This document shows positions 8,059-16,207 of a DNA stretch of 64,000 nucleotides, piece by piece. The DNA is from Shewanella insulae. GTDB taxonomy: Bacteria; Pseudomonadota; Gammaproteobacteria; Enterobacterales; Shewanellaceae. The position numbers and the translations under genes were made by a program. The DNA is taken from NCBI RefSeq assembly GCF_009831655.1, contig NZ_WRPA01000004.1:240778-304777 (forward strand). Direction: 5' to 3'. The stretch's first letter is position 1; each line of letters opens with the position of its first letter. Below the pieces are notes generated by a model. That model was not told where the DNA came from, ran no database searches, and saw only the letters and a program-made list of their open reading frames with translations.

Positions 8059-10158
8059 TTACAGCTTGTAGCTCATGCTTAGCATGATCAGGTGTGCATT
8101 GTAGTCATGGCTGTTGTAACCAAAGCCGACTAGGTTCCAGATGCCGTCTGGCGCTATGCTGTTACCTGGGTCATTGTCCTTGTACTTCTCCATCTTGTAG
8201 TCAAGACGCAGCGCCATCTTGTCGGTGGCCTGGTATTGACCGTAGACATTGACGTTATGGACCTTGGCATAGTAATCACCATAGTCGCCGCTGAGACCCT
8301 GCTGCACCTGGGTGTTGCTGCTAGAATCTGAGTAGGTGTAGTCCACGCCCAGGCGTAGTTTCTTCTCTAACAGATTGTTGTAGCTGAACCCGGCGCCGAT
8401 CACATCGACCTGATCTTCCACCAGACCAAACCAGTTAGGCGCACCGAAATTGTTGCTGCCTGCCTGCTCTGAGTCTATGTTTTGACGATTGTAGAAGGCA
8501 TTCACCATCATGTCGTCGTTGATCAGGTAGCTGGCACTGATGTCGTAGCTGATATCCTGCGACTCGGTCAGACCTATCTGGGTCTCGTTGTAGTCGTCCA
8601 GGGCATAACGGCCGCCGAAGTCTATGGTCAGGGCATCGACTGGCGTGTGGCTGATACGTGCCTCGACCATGGTGCGCTGACGATCCGCCAGATTGTACTT
8701 GCGCAGCAGGCTGTTAGACTCGCTCGAGGTCCACTCTGAGGCCTGATATTCCGAGCCATCACGCTCGCCATAGCTGCCCTTGATCCACATATCCCAGTTG
8801 TCGAACGCGCTGAGGCGGAACTTGGTCCATAGCGTGTTCTCATCTGTGGTCTCGCGGTCCTGGTAGCTACGCTCGTCGCGGCGGAAGTCGTAACCCGCTT
8901 CCAGCTTCATGCCACGGCTCAGACGGAAATCGGCGCCCAACTTAGCCCTTTGTGTCGTGAAGTCATAAGGGGTGTTGTATGCCACCTTGCCTGTGGTGGA
9001 GTTGATGCTGATCTGGGTCCACTCTTCCACATTGGTCTTGTTATCGCGGTCGCTATAGTCATAGCTGGCGTTAACGCGAACCGTGCGGTTGATGCGAGAC
9101 ACCACCTTGAGGTTAGCGCCCTTCATGTCGACCTTGGCATCCAGTGCATCCACAGGTGTCTGGTAACCATAACCTGAGGTGACCAGTGCCTGATCCTGGC
9201 TCATCTGACCATAATGCACGCGGCCGCTCATGATGGTGCTGCCCGCCGTGTATTGGCCCATCAGCGAGACTGTGTGGGCCTCGTTGTCTGGGTCTAAGGC
9301 CATGGTGCCCTGAGTCTGGGCGCCGAAGGTCGGATTAAAGGCGTTGTCGAAGGTAAGCTGGCTGTATTGGTTCTTAAAGCTCGAACCTGAGTAGGCCAGG
9401 GCGGTAAACCAGTTGTCGCCTTTAAGCTTGATACCCGCCTCAACCGTGTCTGTGGTGTAGTCCACAGGCTCTGCCAGCATCATAGACTGATTGAAGAAAC
9501 TGCCCGATGCCTGTTTAAGGCCGGTCTTGTCTTCACGCTGGTAGTTGACGTAGGTGCTCCACAGCTCTTCACCTTGATATTCGAAGCCGATGCCGGCGCG
9601 CTTGCGCTTGAGCGACAGCTCAAGTGGGTTGAGGCTGCTGTATAGCTCGCTCATATCCTGGCTCGAACCCGCCGTCTGCCAGTTGTCTGGCAGGGTCAGG
9701 TGGTCGCCGCCTACTCCTTGATAAGGGCTCATCGCCTTGTCAGTCTTGTAGGTGGCTATCTGACGGTAGTTGAGGCTCAGCTTGTGCTGACCTACCTTGC
9801 CGGACTCGAGATCTAGGCGGCCGTTTTCCATGCCGAGGTTTTGCGCCTCTATGCTGGCACGGTAGCCAGATTCGCTGATGTAGCTCACATCGGCGTCGAC
9901 CTTGCCGACAAATTCATTTTCGGCGGCAAAGGCGTTGGCCGAGCGGATGTCGTCGCTGTCGTTGTAACCGACGCCGGCACCGATAGTGCCATTGACGCCC
10001 GTCTCAATCTTACAGCGCTTACAGGCCCACTTGTCGAACTTCACCTTTTCTGTGTTGGCGTTTTGAATGCCATAGCCATCGGCCAGTGCCATGCCGGGAA
10101 TTGCGAACCCGGCATTAGCGATAAGGGCGAGGGTGACTACATTGAGTTTGAATTTCAT
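8059..10158 (-). CDS. mtrB: MtrB, outer-membrane beta-barrel of the Mtr electron conduit
   Basis: The 699-residue protein has a signal peptide (cleavage near GMALADGY) and then a long region of alternating polar and aromatic strands ending in MLSMSYKL, typical of an outer-membrane barrel. MtrB encloses the decaheme cytochrome MtrA and joins it to MtrC, so electrons cross the outer membrane. The N-terminal cysteine pair ACKRC (Cys46, Cys49) matches the CxxC conserved in MtrB proteins of metal-reducing Shewanella. The start has a strong ribosome site (AAGGAGACGAGAAG then ATG). It is last in the mtrC-mtrA-mtrB series, 12 bases after mtrA, and is followed by a terminator. Confidence 0.96.
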   Translation of the reverse strand: MKFKLNVVTLALIANAGFAIPGMALADGYGIQNANTEKVKFDKWACKRCKIETGVNGTIGAGVGYNDSDDIRSANAFAAENEFVGKVDADVSYISESGYRASIEAQNLGMENGRLDLESGKVGQHKLSLNYRQIATYKTDKAMSPYQGVGGDHLTLPDNWQTAGSSQDMSELYSSLNPLELSLKRKRAGIGFEYQGEELWSTYVNYQREDKTGLKQASGSFFNQSMMLAEPVDYTTDTVEAGIKLKGDNWFTALAYSGSSFKNQYSQLTFDNAFNPTFGAQTQGTMALDPDNEAHTVSLMGQYTAGSTIMSGRVHYGQMSQDQALVTSGYGYQTPVDALDAKVDMKGANLKVVSRINRTVRVNASYDYSDRDNKTNVEEWTQISINSTTGKVAYNTPYDFTTQRAKLGADFRLSRGMKLEAGYDFRRDERSYQDRETTDENTLWTKFRLSAFDNWDMWIKGSYGERDGSEYQASEWTSSESNSLLRKYNLADRQRTMVEARISHTPVDALTIDFGGRYALDDYNETQIGLTESQDISYDISASYLINDDMMVNAFYNRQNIDSEQAGSNNFGAPNWFGLVEDQVDVIGAGFSYNNLLEKKLRLGVDYTYSDSSSNTQVQQGLSGDYGDYYAKVHNVNVYGQYQATDKMALRLDYKMEKYKDNDPGNSIAPDGIWNLVGFGYNSHDYNAHLIMLSMSYKL

Positions 10159-10170
10159 CTTCTCGTCTCC

Positions 10171-11160
10171 TTAGCGCTGGAACAGTTTGCCAGATGGATG
10201 GTTAGAACCATGGATCTGGTTGTGACAGTTCAGACAGCTGCGACCACCGGTAAAGGCATTGCCACCCACGCTTGAACCTTGGTCAGTGTTGCCCATGTAA
10301 GCATTGCTGGCATGGCCATCGCTAGCGTGGCACTGCTGGCAAAGTTGTGGGGCGCGGGTCTTCAACATGCCCTCGTTAACGCTGCCGTGCGGGTTGTGAC
10401 AGGTTACGCAGTTCTCAGTTACGGGCGCATGTTCCCATAGCTTAGGGCCGCGTTTTTCTGCGTGGCATTCGTAGCAGGTATCGTTAACGCTGGGCTTGAC
10501 CAGGTCCGAGTCCGACAGGGTACCGTGTGGATTGTGACAATCGCTACAGACCATCTGTGCCCACTTCATTGGGTGAGAAGAGCGCTTGTTCATGTCGGCT
10601 TTTTGCTTGGTGTGACAGCTGGTACAGATCTCCATCTCTGTGTTCTTAGAGAGCACAGGATCCTTATCTGTGTGCACCGAGTGACAAGAGGCACAGGCAA
10701 CATCGGCGTTGTCATGGTGACCGCCGTTCCAGGCCATGCGCTTGTCATCTTTGTGACAGCTCATACAGACGCTGTTTTGCTTCTCGGCAGACAGGGTGGA
10801 GTCGGGACCGAAGGCGATCATCGGCTCCTTACCGCCACGGTTATGTTTACCCATGGGGCCGTGGCAGGCTTCACACTGCAGGCCGGCCATCGGGCTCTTG
10901 CTCGAGTCGGCAGCGCCATGTACGCCCTTAAACAGGTCCATGACCTTTTCAGACTTACCGTGACACATGAGACAAGAGTCGGCACCCTTAGGCGAGTATT
11001 GGCCTTCGGCAAACTTCTTGTCCAGGGTGGCTTCTACCTCGTCCGGGGTCATCTTAGCATCCCACTTGGACGCCACCGCGCCCTGGCTAATGCCCAGCGA
11101 CAGCAGGGCCGCTGCCATCACCGCCGGAAACAGGCTATTGAATTTATTTGTGATTTTCAT
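10171..11160 (-). CDS. mtrA: MtrA, periplasmic decaheme c-type cytochrome
   Basis: The mature protein carries ten CxxCH haem sites in about 300 residues, from CLMCH to CLNCH. It matches MtrA along its length ([45 protein letters not shown]). It forms the haem wire inside MtrB and takes electrons from periplasmic and CymA-linked carriers. I place the start at ATG 11160 (329 residues), with an AGGATG ribosome site and a signal peptide ending near AVASKWD; an ATG at 11169 and a longer in-frame extension to 11226 are less likely. The close duplicate in this locus is mtrD. Confidence 0.96.
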   Translation of the reverse strand: MKITNKFNSLFPAVMAAALLSLGISQGAVASKWDAKMTPDEVEATLDKKFAEGQYSPKGADSCLMCHGKSEKVMDLFKGVHGAADSSKSPMAGLQCEACHGPMGKHNRGGKEPMIAFGPDSTLSAEKQNSVCMSCHKDDKRMAWNGGHHDNADVACASCHSVHTDKDPVLSKNTEMEICTSCHTKQKADMNKRSSHPMKWAQMVCSDCHNPHGTLSDSDLVKPSVNDTCYECHAEKRGPKLWEHAPVTENCVTCHNPHGSVNEGMLKTRAPQLCQQCHASDGHASNAYMGNTDQGSSVGGNAFTGGRSCLNCHNQIHGSNHPSGKLFQR

Positions 11161-11199
11161 AATAGGCATCCTAATTTGCACAAATGAGTAGTGAAAAGT

Positions 11200-11217
11200 G
11201 GGGGAGGTGACTCCCCC
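11200..11217 (-). terminator. Hairpin with short T run between mtrC and mtrA
   Basis: A perfect seven-base GC-rich stem (GGGGGAG/CTCCCCC) with a four-base loop is followed on the minus strand by ACTTTTC. It lies 24 bases after the mtrC stop codon and 40 bases before the mtrA start. It could partly terminate mtrC transcripts or stabilise the 3' end of processed mtrC mRNA. Confidence 0.6.
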
Positions 11218-11241
11218 GGTTTTCAATTTGAGATGCGCAAA

Positions 11242-13212
11242 TTACATCTTCACCGCAGTGTGATCTTCGATAACGGGTGCGTGGCAGTAGAAACAGGTTT
11301 CTAGCTGCGCCGCGTCGTTAGCGACATCTTTAGCGCCATTGATGATGGCACCTTGGCTCTCGACGTGGGCCTTGACGCTATCGCTGGTGTGACAAGAAGT
11401 ACATGTCGCGGCGATAGGTGTGCTGTATTGGCCGCCAGCCGTCGCCAGGGCACCCTTAGCCTTGAAGGCGTCCAGGTTGAAGTCGTTGTGACACTGGGCA
11501 CAGTCTTTGATGATGCCTTGCTCGCCGTGTACCAGGTGCAGTTTCATCTCTAGTGCACCCTTGTTCGCGCCGCCAGCGTATGTGCCGTCTGGCGTGTGAC
11601 AGGCCACACAAGCATCGACACCTACAATAGGCATGTCGTTGGCATCTTTGGTGTGAGCTAACTGCTCAGACAGGACGAAACCAGCGTGGTGACTACCCTT
11701 GTGCACTTCGAACTCTGTGGTGTGACAAGAAGCACAGGCGGTGAAGTTCACTGAGTCGACGTGACGCATGCTTGGCGCCTCGCCAGACAGAGTGGCGAAG
11801 GCCAGGTCGGCTTTCATGCCAGTGTACTGGTCGGTGTCGCTACCGTCGAAATCTGGATCGTCGCAGTTAACGAACTCACCCTTGTCTGAGCACATGGCCC
11901 AGCCAACGAAGGTGAAGGCAGTTTCGTTGTCTGCACCCTCAGCACCCAGTTGAAGATCTTTGCTGGTGGTGTAAACCAGCTTGCCTTCTTCAATCTTAGC
12001 GGCCGCATCGAGCACGCCATTCTTGATGGCATTGATTGAGTCTTTACCTCGATAACCTAGGGTCACATTGTTCGGACCTACGTTAGTGACGATCTCGATA
12101 CGCTGGATCATTGGCTGCAGTGTGGCAAGATCCACGGCGCCGCCGCTGGCATCGACTACCTGAACGCTGATGGTAGCGGCCTGGGTGTCGGCGTCGATAG
12201 TCGACTCAACATTGAGGCCGTACTGATCGATAAGGGCTTTCTTGTCATTGCTGGCCTGGCTGTGTAGCTCGGCTGTCCAGGTCGCGTTATGACAGGCAAC
12301 ACAGTTGCTGTTGTCGTTTTGTTGTGAGTGGCCCTTACCCGCTTCGAAGTCTATGTTGACGTGACAGCTGGTACAGGTTTCCATGGTCGGAACGCGTGAC
12401 CAGTTGCCCCACTCGGTGAGCTCGTCTGACTGAACGTGACAGGTCTGACAGTTGTCCTGAACGATGTGATGTGCCGTCTCGGCGCTCTTGTCCATGTTGC
12501 GGCCATACATCTTAGCGTCGTTGTGGACGTTGTGGATCAGATGGTTGAAGGCTACTTGTGGCTTGCCCTTGTCATCGGCCAGCTCTTGAGTGTGACAAGA
12601 AACACAAGTCTCAACGCTGGTGTAGCCGTGGTAGATCTTCTGTCCTTCGGCGTGACAGCTGTTACAGCTGGCGGTTGAGACCACATTCTTGGTGTAGAGT
12701 GGCTCATAACCTTCGCCAGAGAAATCTTCGGCGATCTCGGTTTGTGGCACCAGAGTGACGCCATCTAGCAGTGTCGAGGCCTTGGCGACAATATTGTATC
12801 TCTGGGTCAGCTCTGGGTTGTAGCCTTCCACTTCGATGGTGAAGCTGTAGTTACCATCCTTGTGGTCGGTGAAGGTTTTTTGTGAGCCGATATATTGCCA
12901 CTCGGCGGCATTACCGGCACCAGTCGCACCTTGTGGTAGTAGCTGAACCACCTTCTTCACTTCGATGTCTTTCAGACCGATAACGGGAAGATCTTCCTCG
13001 TTGGTCGCAAAGACTGTGATAGTGGGCGTACCGTTGTCGTATTCCACCTTGGTGACATCAAGGTGAAGCACTTCAATGGCATCGGCCGCTGGACCACCGG
13101 GATTGCCCGGATTACCATCTTTACCGTCGCTGCCACCACAACCACTGAGAGCCATGGAGACGGCACCTGCTGCGAGAAGCAGCTTAAACTTATTATTTTG
13201 TACGTTCATCAT
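11242..13212 (-). CDS. mtrC: MtrC, cell-surface decaheme lipoprotein, terminal metal reductase
   Basis: The 656-residue product has a lipoprotein signal (SMALSGC, lipidated Cys25) and ten CxxCH motifs in two blocks of five, separated by beta-rich domains. Segments such as FATNEEDLPVIGL, SCHVNIDFEAGKGHSQQ and GMKADLAFATLSGEAPS match S. oneidensis MtrC closely. On the cell surface it takes electrons from MtrAB and reduces Fe(III)/Mn(IV) oxides, flavins or electrodes. The start is ATG 13212 or 13209, behind AGGGAAAAA. The product is about 15 residues shorter than MR-1 MtrC. It ends CHAPVIEDHTAVKM, lacking the TPT triplet seen near the MR-1 C-terminus. It is probably transcribed from its own promoter at 13213-13420. 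Confidence 0.96.
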   Translation of the reverse strand: MMNVQNNKFKLLLAAGAVSMALSGCGGSDGKDGNPGNPGGPAADAIEVLHLDVTKVEYDNGTPTITVFATNEEDLPVIGLKDIEVKKVVQLLPQGATGAGNAAEWQYIGSQKTFTDHKDGNYSFTIEVEGYNPELTQRYNIVAKASTLLDGVTLVPQTEIAEDFSGEGYEPLYTKNVVSTASCNSCHAEGQKIYHGYTSVETCVSCHTQELADDKGKPQVAFNHLIHNVHNDAKMYGRNMDKSAETAHHIVQDNCQTCHVQSDELTEWGNWSRVPTMETCTSCHVNIDFEAGKGHSQQNDNSNCVACHNATWTAELHSQASNDKKALIDQYGLNVESTIDADTQAATISVQVVDASGGAVDLATLQPMIQRIEIVTNVGPNNVTLGYRGKDSINAIKNGVLDAAAKIEEGKLVYTTSKDLQLGAEGADNETAFTFVGWAMCSDKGEFVNCDDPDFDGSDTDQYTGMKADLAFATLSGEAPSMRHVDSVNFTACASCHTTEFEVHKGSHHAGFVLSEQLAHTKDANDMPIVGVDACVACHTPDGTYAGGANKGALEMKLHLVHGEQGIIKDCAQCHNDFNLDAFKAKGALATAGGQYSTPIAATCTSCHTSDSVKAHVESQGAIINGAKDVANDAAQLETCFYCHAPVIEDHTAVKM

Positions 13213-13373
13213 TTTTTCCCTGCATAGGTTTGGCATCGTCTTAAGTGCATGGCCCATCGAATGTGCCGGTTCTCAGTTATAAGTTGTGCTACCTAAGTCA
13301 ATGCTGGAAATAGAAATCCCCAAGGAAATGCTAACGTAACAGGCGGCTAAAATCTGCCAGACAGCGTCTAATG

Positions 13374-13410
13374 TGTGACCCAGATCTTTCTATTTCTAAA
13401 GGGGTAGGTT
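13374..13410 (-). promoter_or_regulatory. Composite control element upstream of mtrC (CRP-like half plus C-rich motif)
   Basis: Bases 13374-13389 read TGTGACCCAGATCTTT, a CRP-like site with one perfect half. They abut a C-rich element which on the minus strand reads ACCTACCCCTTTAGAAATAG (13390-13409). The same pair in the same order occurs upstream of the decaheme gene at 13585-15753, and the C-rich part upstream of 16208-18481. It lies 162-198 bases before the mtrC start. Confidence 0.5.
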
Positions 13411-13513
13411 TGAGGGCTTGGATAGGCGCTGCAGGAAGGAAAAAATGTTTCAAAATGAAACAGTTTTGCTATTTTTGTTCTTATTTTAGGAATCGCTGTT
13501 CTACATAAAAAAC

Positions 13514-13536
13514 AAAGGGAGGCAATGCCTCCCTTT
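13514..13536 (-). terminator. Terminator after the first extra decaheme gene
   Basis: A ten-base perfect stem (AAAGGGAGGC/GCCTCCCTTT) with a three-base loop is followed on the minus strand by GTTTTTTATG. It separates the gene at 13585-15753 from mtrC. Confidence 0.9.
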
Positions 13537-13584
13537 GGGTATTAGATATCACCCCGATGAGTCACCAGGATGAAGCCTAAGTCA

Positions 13585-15753
13585 CTAGTGGCTGCTGCCC
13601 CAGTTAGCGTGAGCTTCCAGGATCTGGCTGTCTTTGTGACAGGTTGAACAGGTCTCGGCCGGGTTGAGGCTATCATAGTCACTAGCTGGTACGCCTAAGG
13701 TTGTCAGAGGTGCACCGTCTTGCTTGAGCAAGCCACCGTTAGTCTGAATGTGCGCGGCTGTTGCTTCGCTTAGACCGTAAGGTGCCTGGTGACAGCTGAC
13801 ACACGCAGCGGCTTGTGGTGATACCACTAGCTGCTCGTTGGTGTCGCTCAGACGTTGTCCATCGGTTGTGCCGAAGGCGACAGGGGTGGCTTTTGGAGCT
13901 ATCTTAGAAAGCGAGAATCCATTGTCGCCATGACATGCCTGACATTCAGTCTTCTTGAAGAACAGGTCACCTTCAGGGGTATAGACATAGTGCTTGCTGT
14001 GAACAATATAGGCTAGGTTAGAAGAACCTGTGCCTTTCTTGTCACGGGTACCGTTGTGACAGCTTGCACAGCCGTCCATGTCGTTGCTGAAGCGGTGCTT
14101 GATCGCTGTGGTGTGACACTGCTGACAAGCCGCCATTTCGGCGTGTTGTACACGTGGAGACTTATCAATTTGTGTACCGTCGACGGCGAAGTAGTCTGTG
14201 TCAGAAGGCACGTAAGGGCCAGCATTGGTTGCAACGTTCTCTTCAACAGTACAGTCGGCTAATGCGCCTTTACCGTCGAAGCAGAGGTGTAACTGGCTGC
14301 TGAGCGCCACGGTTACTTCTGGGGTTTCCATGACCTGGGCAACCTTGAAGTCGCCATCGGCGATGGTGACATTGATCGAGCCATCCTCGGCAGCTGTGAA
14401 ATATCTATAACCGACCTTCTGGTAGTTCACCAGGAAGTCATCGTCGACCACGCCATTGAACACTATGGCACTGGTGTCGCCACCGTACTTGTATGGCGTA
14501 GGATCGATCTGTGCCAGGGTAACCTTAGTGTCGCCCAGACTCACAGTCATGTTGGCTGTAATCGTCTTAGTGTCAGCGTCATAGCTCATGCTATTGAAGG
14601 TGACTTTAGCTGCGGCTGATTGCGCGTTGTCATTCTTCAGGTAGTGGCCAGATTCGGCGCCGCGTACACCGCCGTTTGGATCGTTATGACAGCTCACACA
14701 GTTTTGCTTGCTCTCGGCAATCTGGTTGTTGTCATTATCCCAGTGCCAGCTTGGTACCGCGTATGGGCTGTTGTGACAGTTCATACAGGTTGCGGTGTCT
14801 AAGTCTGCCTTCCAGGCGTCGGCCATGGCTAGGTTTTCATCTGCCTGGTGACAGGTCTGGCAGTTACCCGCGCTTTGTGGGTAGATGCCATTGTAGGTTG
14901 AGTGGCTGTGGATCGCGTGTGCCATACCCTTGATTGAGCCATCAAACTCATAGGTACGTACCACCTTGCCATCGTCATCCTTCTCATCCTTCATGTAGGA
15001 GTTGTAGTCGGTATGACAGAAGGTACAAGACTCAAGCGTGACATGCTTACTGCCATGCATGGAAAGTGCGCCATCCTGGCCAGGACGGTGACAGCTTTGA
15101 CAAGTATCGTTAGCAATCAGTGCTTTAGGCTTGTCTTGAACTGTGTCTGAACTTGGCTGCCAATAGAAGAAGCTGTTGTCGACCATGGTAGAGCCGACAC
15201 TGTTGCTTGCCTTCACACCGAGGTAGATACCGTTAGTGACATCTGCCTTGTAGTCATACTTACCTAAGGTGTCGATAGGCTTATCGAGTACCAAGGTGTA
15301 GCTGCCGTCGCCGTTGTCGGTCAAGCAAGTTTCACAATCCTTACCCTTGAAGTAAGAAGAGCCTGTGTAATGGCCATCGCCTTTATCTTTATTAAAGTAG
15401 CTTAACCAGATATCACGTGGGTTACCCTCGAGATCTGTGCTGCCAACTTCATCTTCGTTGCCCACACGGCCGAAAGACACGGCACCGATATCGGCATAAC
15501 CAAGACCGAACACCGCAACGCCGTTGGCGTCGGTCAGGTTGAAGTTGATTGTGAGGATACCCGCGTCATCTACACTGGCTGACTGGATATGTGATTTAAG
15601 GTGTGAGACCTCGCCAATGGGGTTACCAACGGGGCCTGGCTTGCCATCTTCGCCATCTTTACCGTCGCTGCCGCAACCGGATAAGGCGAGTGAGAGAAGC
15701 CCTGCACCTAATACAGCTTTAGTCGCTGCATTAACATTGAACTTTTTCATCAT
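13585..15753 (-). CDS. Additional decaheme lipoprotein, OmcA/MtrC family
   Basis: This 722-residue lipoprotein (SLALSGC, Cys27) has ten CxxCH motifs, five before and five after a beta-domain, as in OmcA and MtrC. After the lipid cysteine comes the family's GSDGKDGEDGKPGPVG linker. A non-haem CETC pair in KDCETCLTDNGDGSYTLV corresponds to the structural disulfide of OmcA domain I. It is clearly distinct from MtrC, MtrF and OmcA of this locus. It probably sits on the outer surface and takes electrons from an MtrAB-type conduit, though its substrate is unknown. The start is ATG 15753 behind AGGGAATAATC. It has its own promoter region and terminator. Confidence 0.9.
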   Translation of the reverse strand: MMKKFNVNAATKAVLGAGLLSLALSGCGSDGKDGEDGKPGPVGNPIGEVSHLKSHIQSASVDDAGILTINFNLTDANGVAVFGLGYADIGAVSFGRVGNEDEVGSTDLEGNPRDIWLSYFNKDKGDGHYTGSSYFKGKDCETCLTDNGDGSYTLVLDKPIDTLGKYDYKADVTNGIYLGVKASNSVGSTMVDNSFFYWQPSSDTVQDKPKALIANDTCQSCHRPGQDGALSMHGSKHVTLESCTFCHTDYNSYMKDEKDDDGKVVRTYEFDGSIKGMAHAIHSHSTYNGIYPQSAGNCQTCHQADENLAMADAWKADLDTATCMNCHNSPYAVPSWHWDNDNNQIAESKQNCVSCHNDPNGGVRGAESGHYLKNDNAQSAAAKVTFNSMSYDADTKTITANMTVSLGDTKVTLAQIDPTPYKYGGDTSAIVFNGVVDDDFLVNYQKVGYRYFTAAEDGSINVTIADGDFKVAQVMETPEVTVALSSQLHLCFDGKGALADCTVEENVATNAGPYVPSDTDYFAVDGTQIDKSPRVQHAEMAACQQCHTTAIKHRFSNDMDGCASCHNGTRDKKGTGSSNLAYIVHSKHYVYTPEGDLFFKKTECQACHGDNGFSLSKIAPKATPVAFGTTDGQRLSDTNEQLVVSPQAAACVSCHQAPYGLSEATAAHIQTNGGLLKQDGAPLTTLGVPASDYDSLNPAETCSTCHKDSQILEAHANWGSSH

Positions 15754-15934
15754 GATTATTCCCTGCAATAGTTTTAATCATCACTAATTGATTGTTCTTC
15801 AACAGAAACAAATACCAAGATTGAGAACAGTAGTTGTTTTTATCGTTGAGAGCACCCGCTTAGTGTGTGGAATTAATTTCCAACTCTAAGGCTATCGAAA
15901 TGGCAACTTTTTAGCAGGTGTTTCAGTCCGCTTA

Positions 15935-15970
15935 TGTGATTGAGATCTGACTATTTCTTTAGGGGTAGTT
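15935..15970 (-). promoter_or_regulatory. Composite control element upstream of the first extra decaheme gene
   Basis: TGTGATTGAGATCTGA (15935-15950) is CRP-like with one perfect half. It is directly joined to a C-rich element that on the minus strand reads AACTACCCCTAAAGAAATAG (15951-15970). Order and spacing match the mtrC element. It lies 182-217 bases before the start codon. Confidence 0.5.
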
Positions 15971-16153
15971 GAAAAAGTGCATTTTTGGTGAAATTTTTAT
16001 TTCATTCAAGAAAGTCAGCCAGTTAAATCGATTCTTGTTAATCGGTTGTAGATGAATATGGCGACTCCTTTGGTGGTAAGCACCTAGCTCGTGTCCGGGG
16101 GCTTGCGTTGCCAGTCGCTTCTTGCCATTGGCATGTGGGGTGAGATGGAAATA

Positions 16154-16177
16154 GCGTGGCAGGCTAGCCTGCCACGC
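16154..16177 (-). terminator. Terminator-like palindrome after the second extra decaheme gene
   Basis: A perfect 24-base palindrome (GCGTGGCAGGCT and its complement) lies 30 bases past the stop codon. On the minus strand it is followed by TATTTCC, a weak T tract. A smaller AAAACAG/CTGTTTT hairpin overlaps the stop codon at 16190-16209. Confidence 0.7.
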
Positions 16178-16207
16178 TTGTCGATATCTAAAACAGTCTT
16201 GTCTGTT

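Larger units (their letters stand above)
15754..16207. other. Intergenic promoter and terminator region between two extra decaheme genes
   Basis: These 454 bases contain the terminator of the upstream gene (16154-16177), the composite CRP-like/C-rich element (15935-15970) and an AT-rich stretch (15980-16060). No reading frame is convincing. Confidence 0.6.

Noticed and set aside
10462..11187. Long plus-strand open frame opposite mtrA
   Set aside because: It is the antisense shadow of a haem-rich gene with strong codon bias; no ribosome site and no recognisable protein features.
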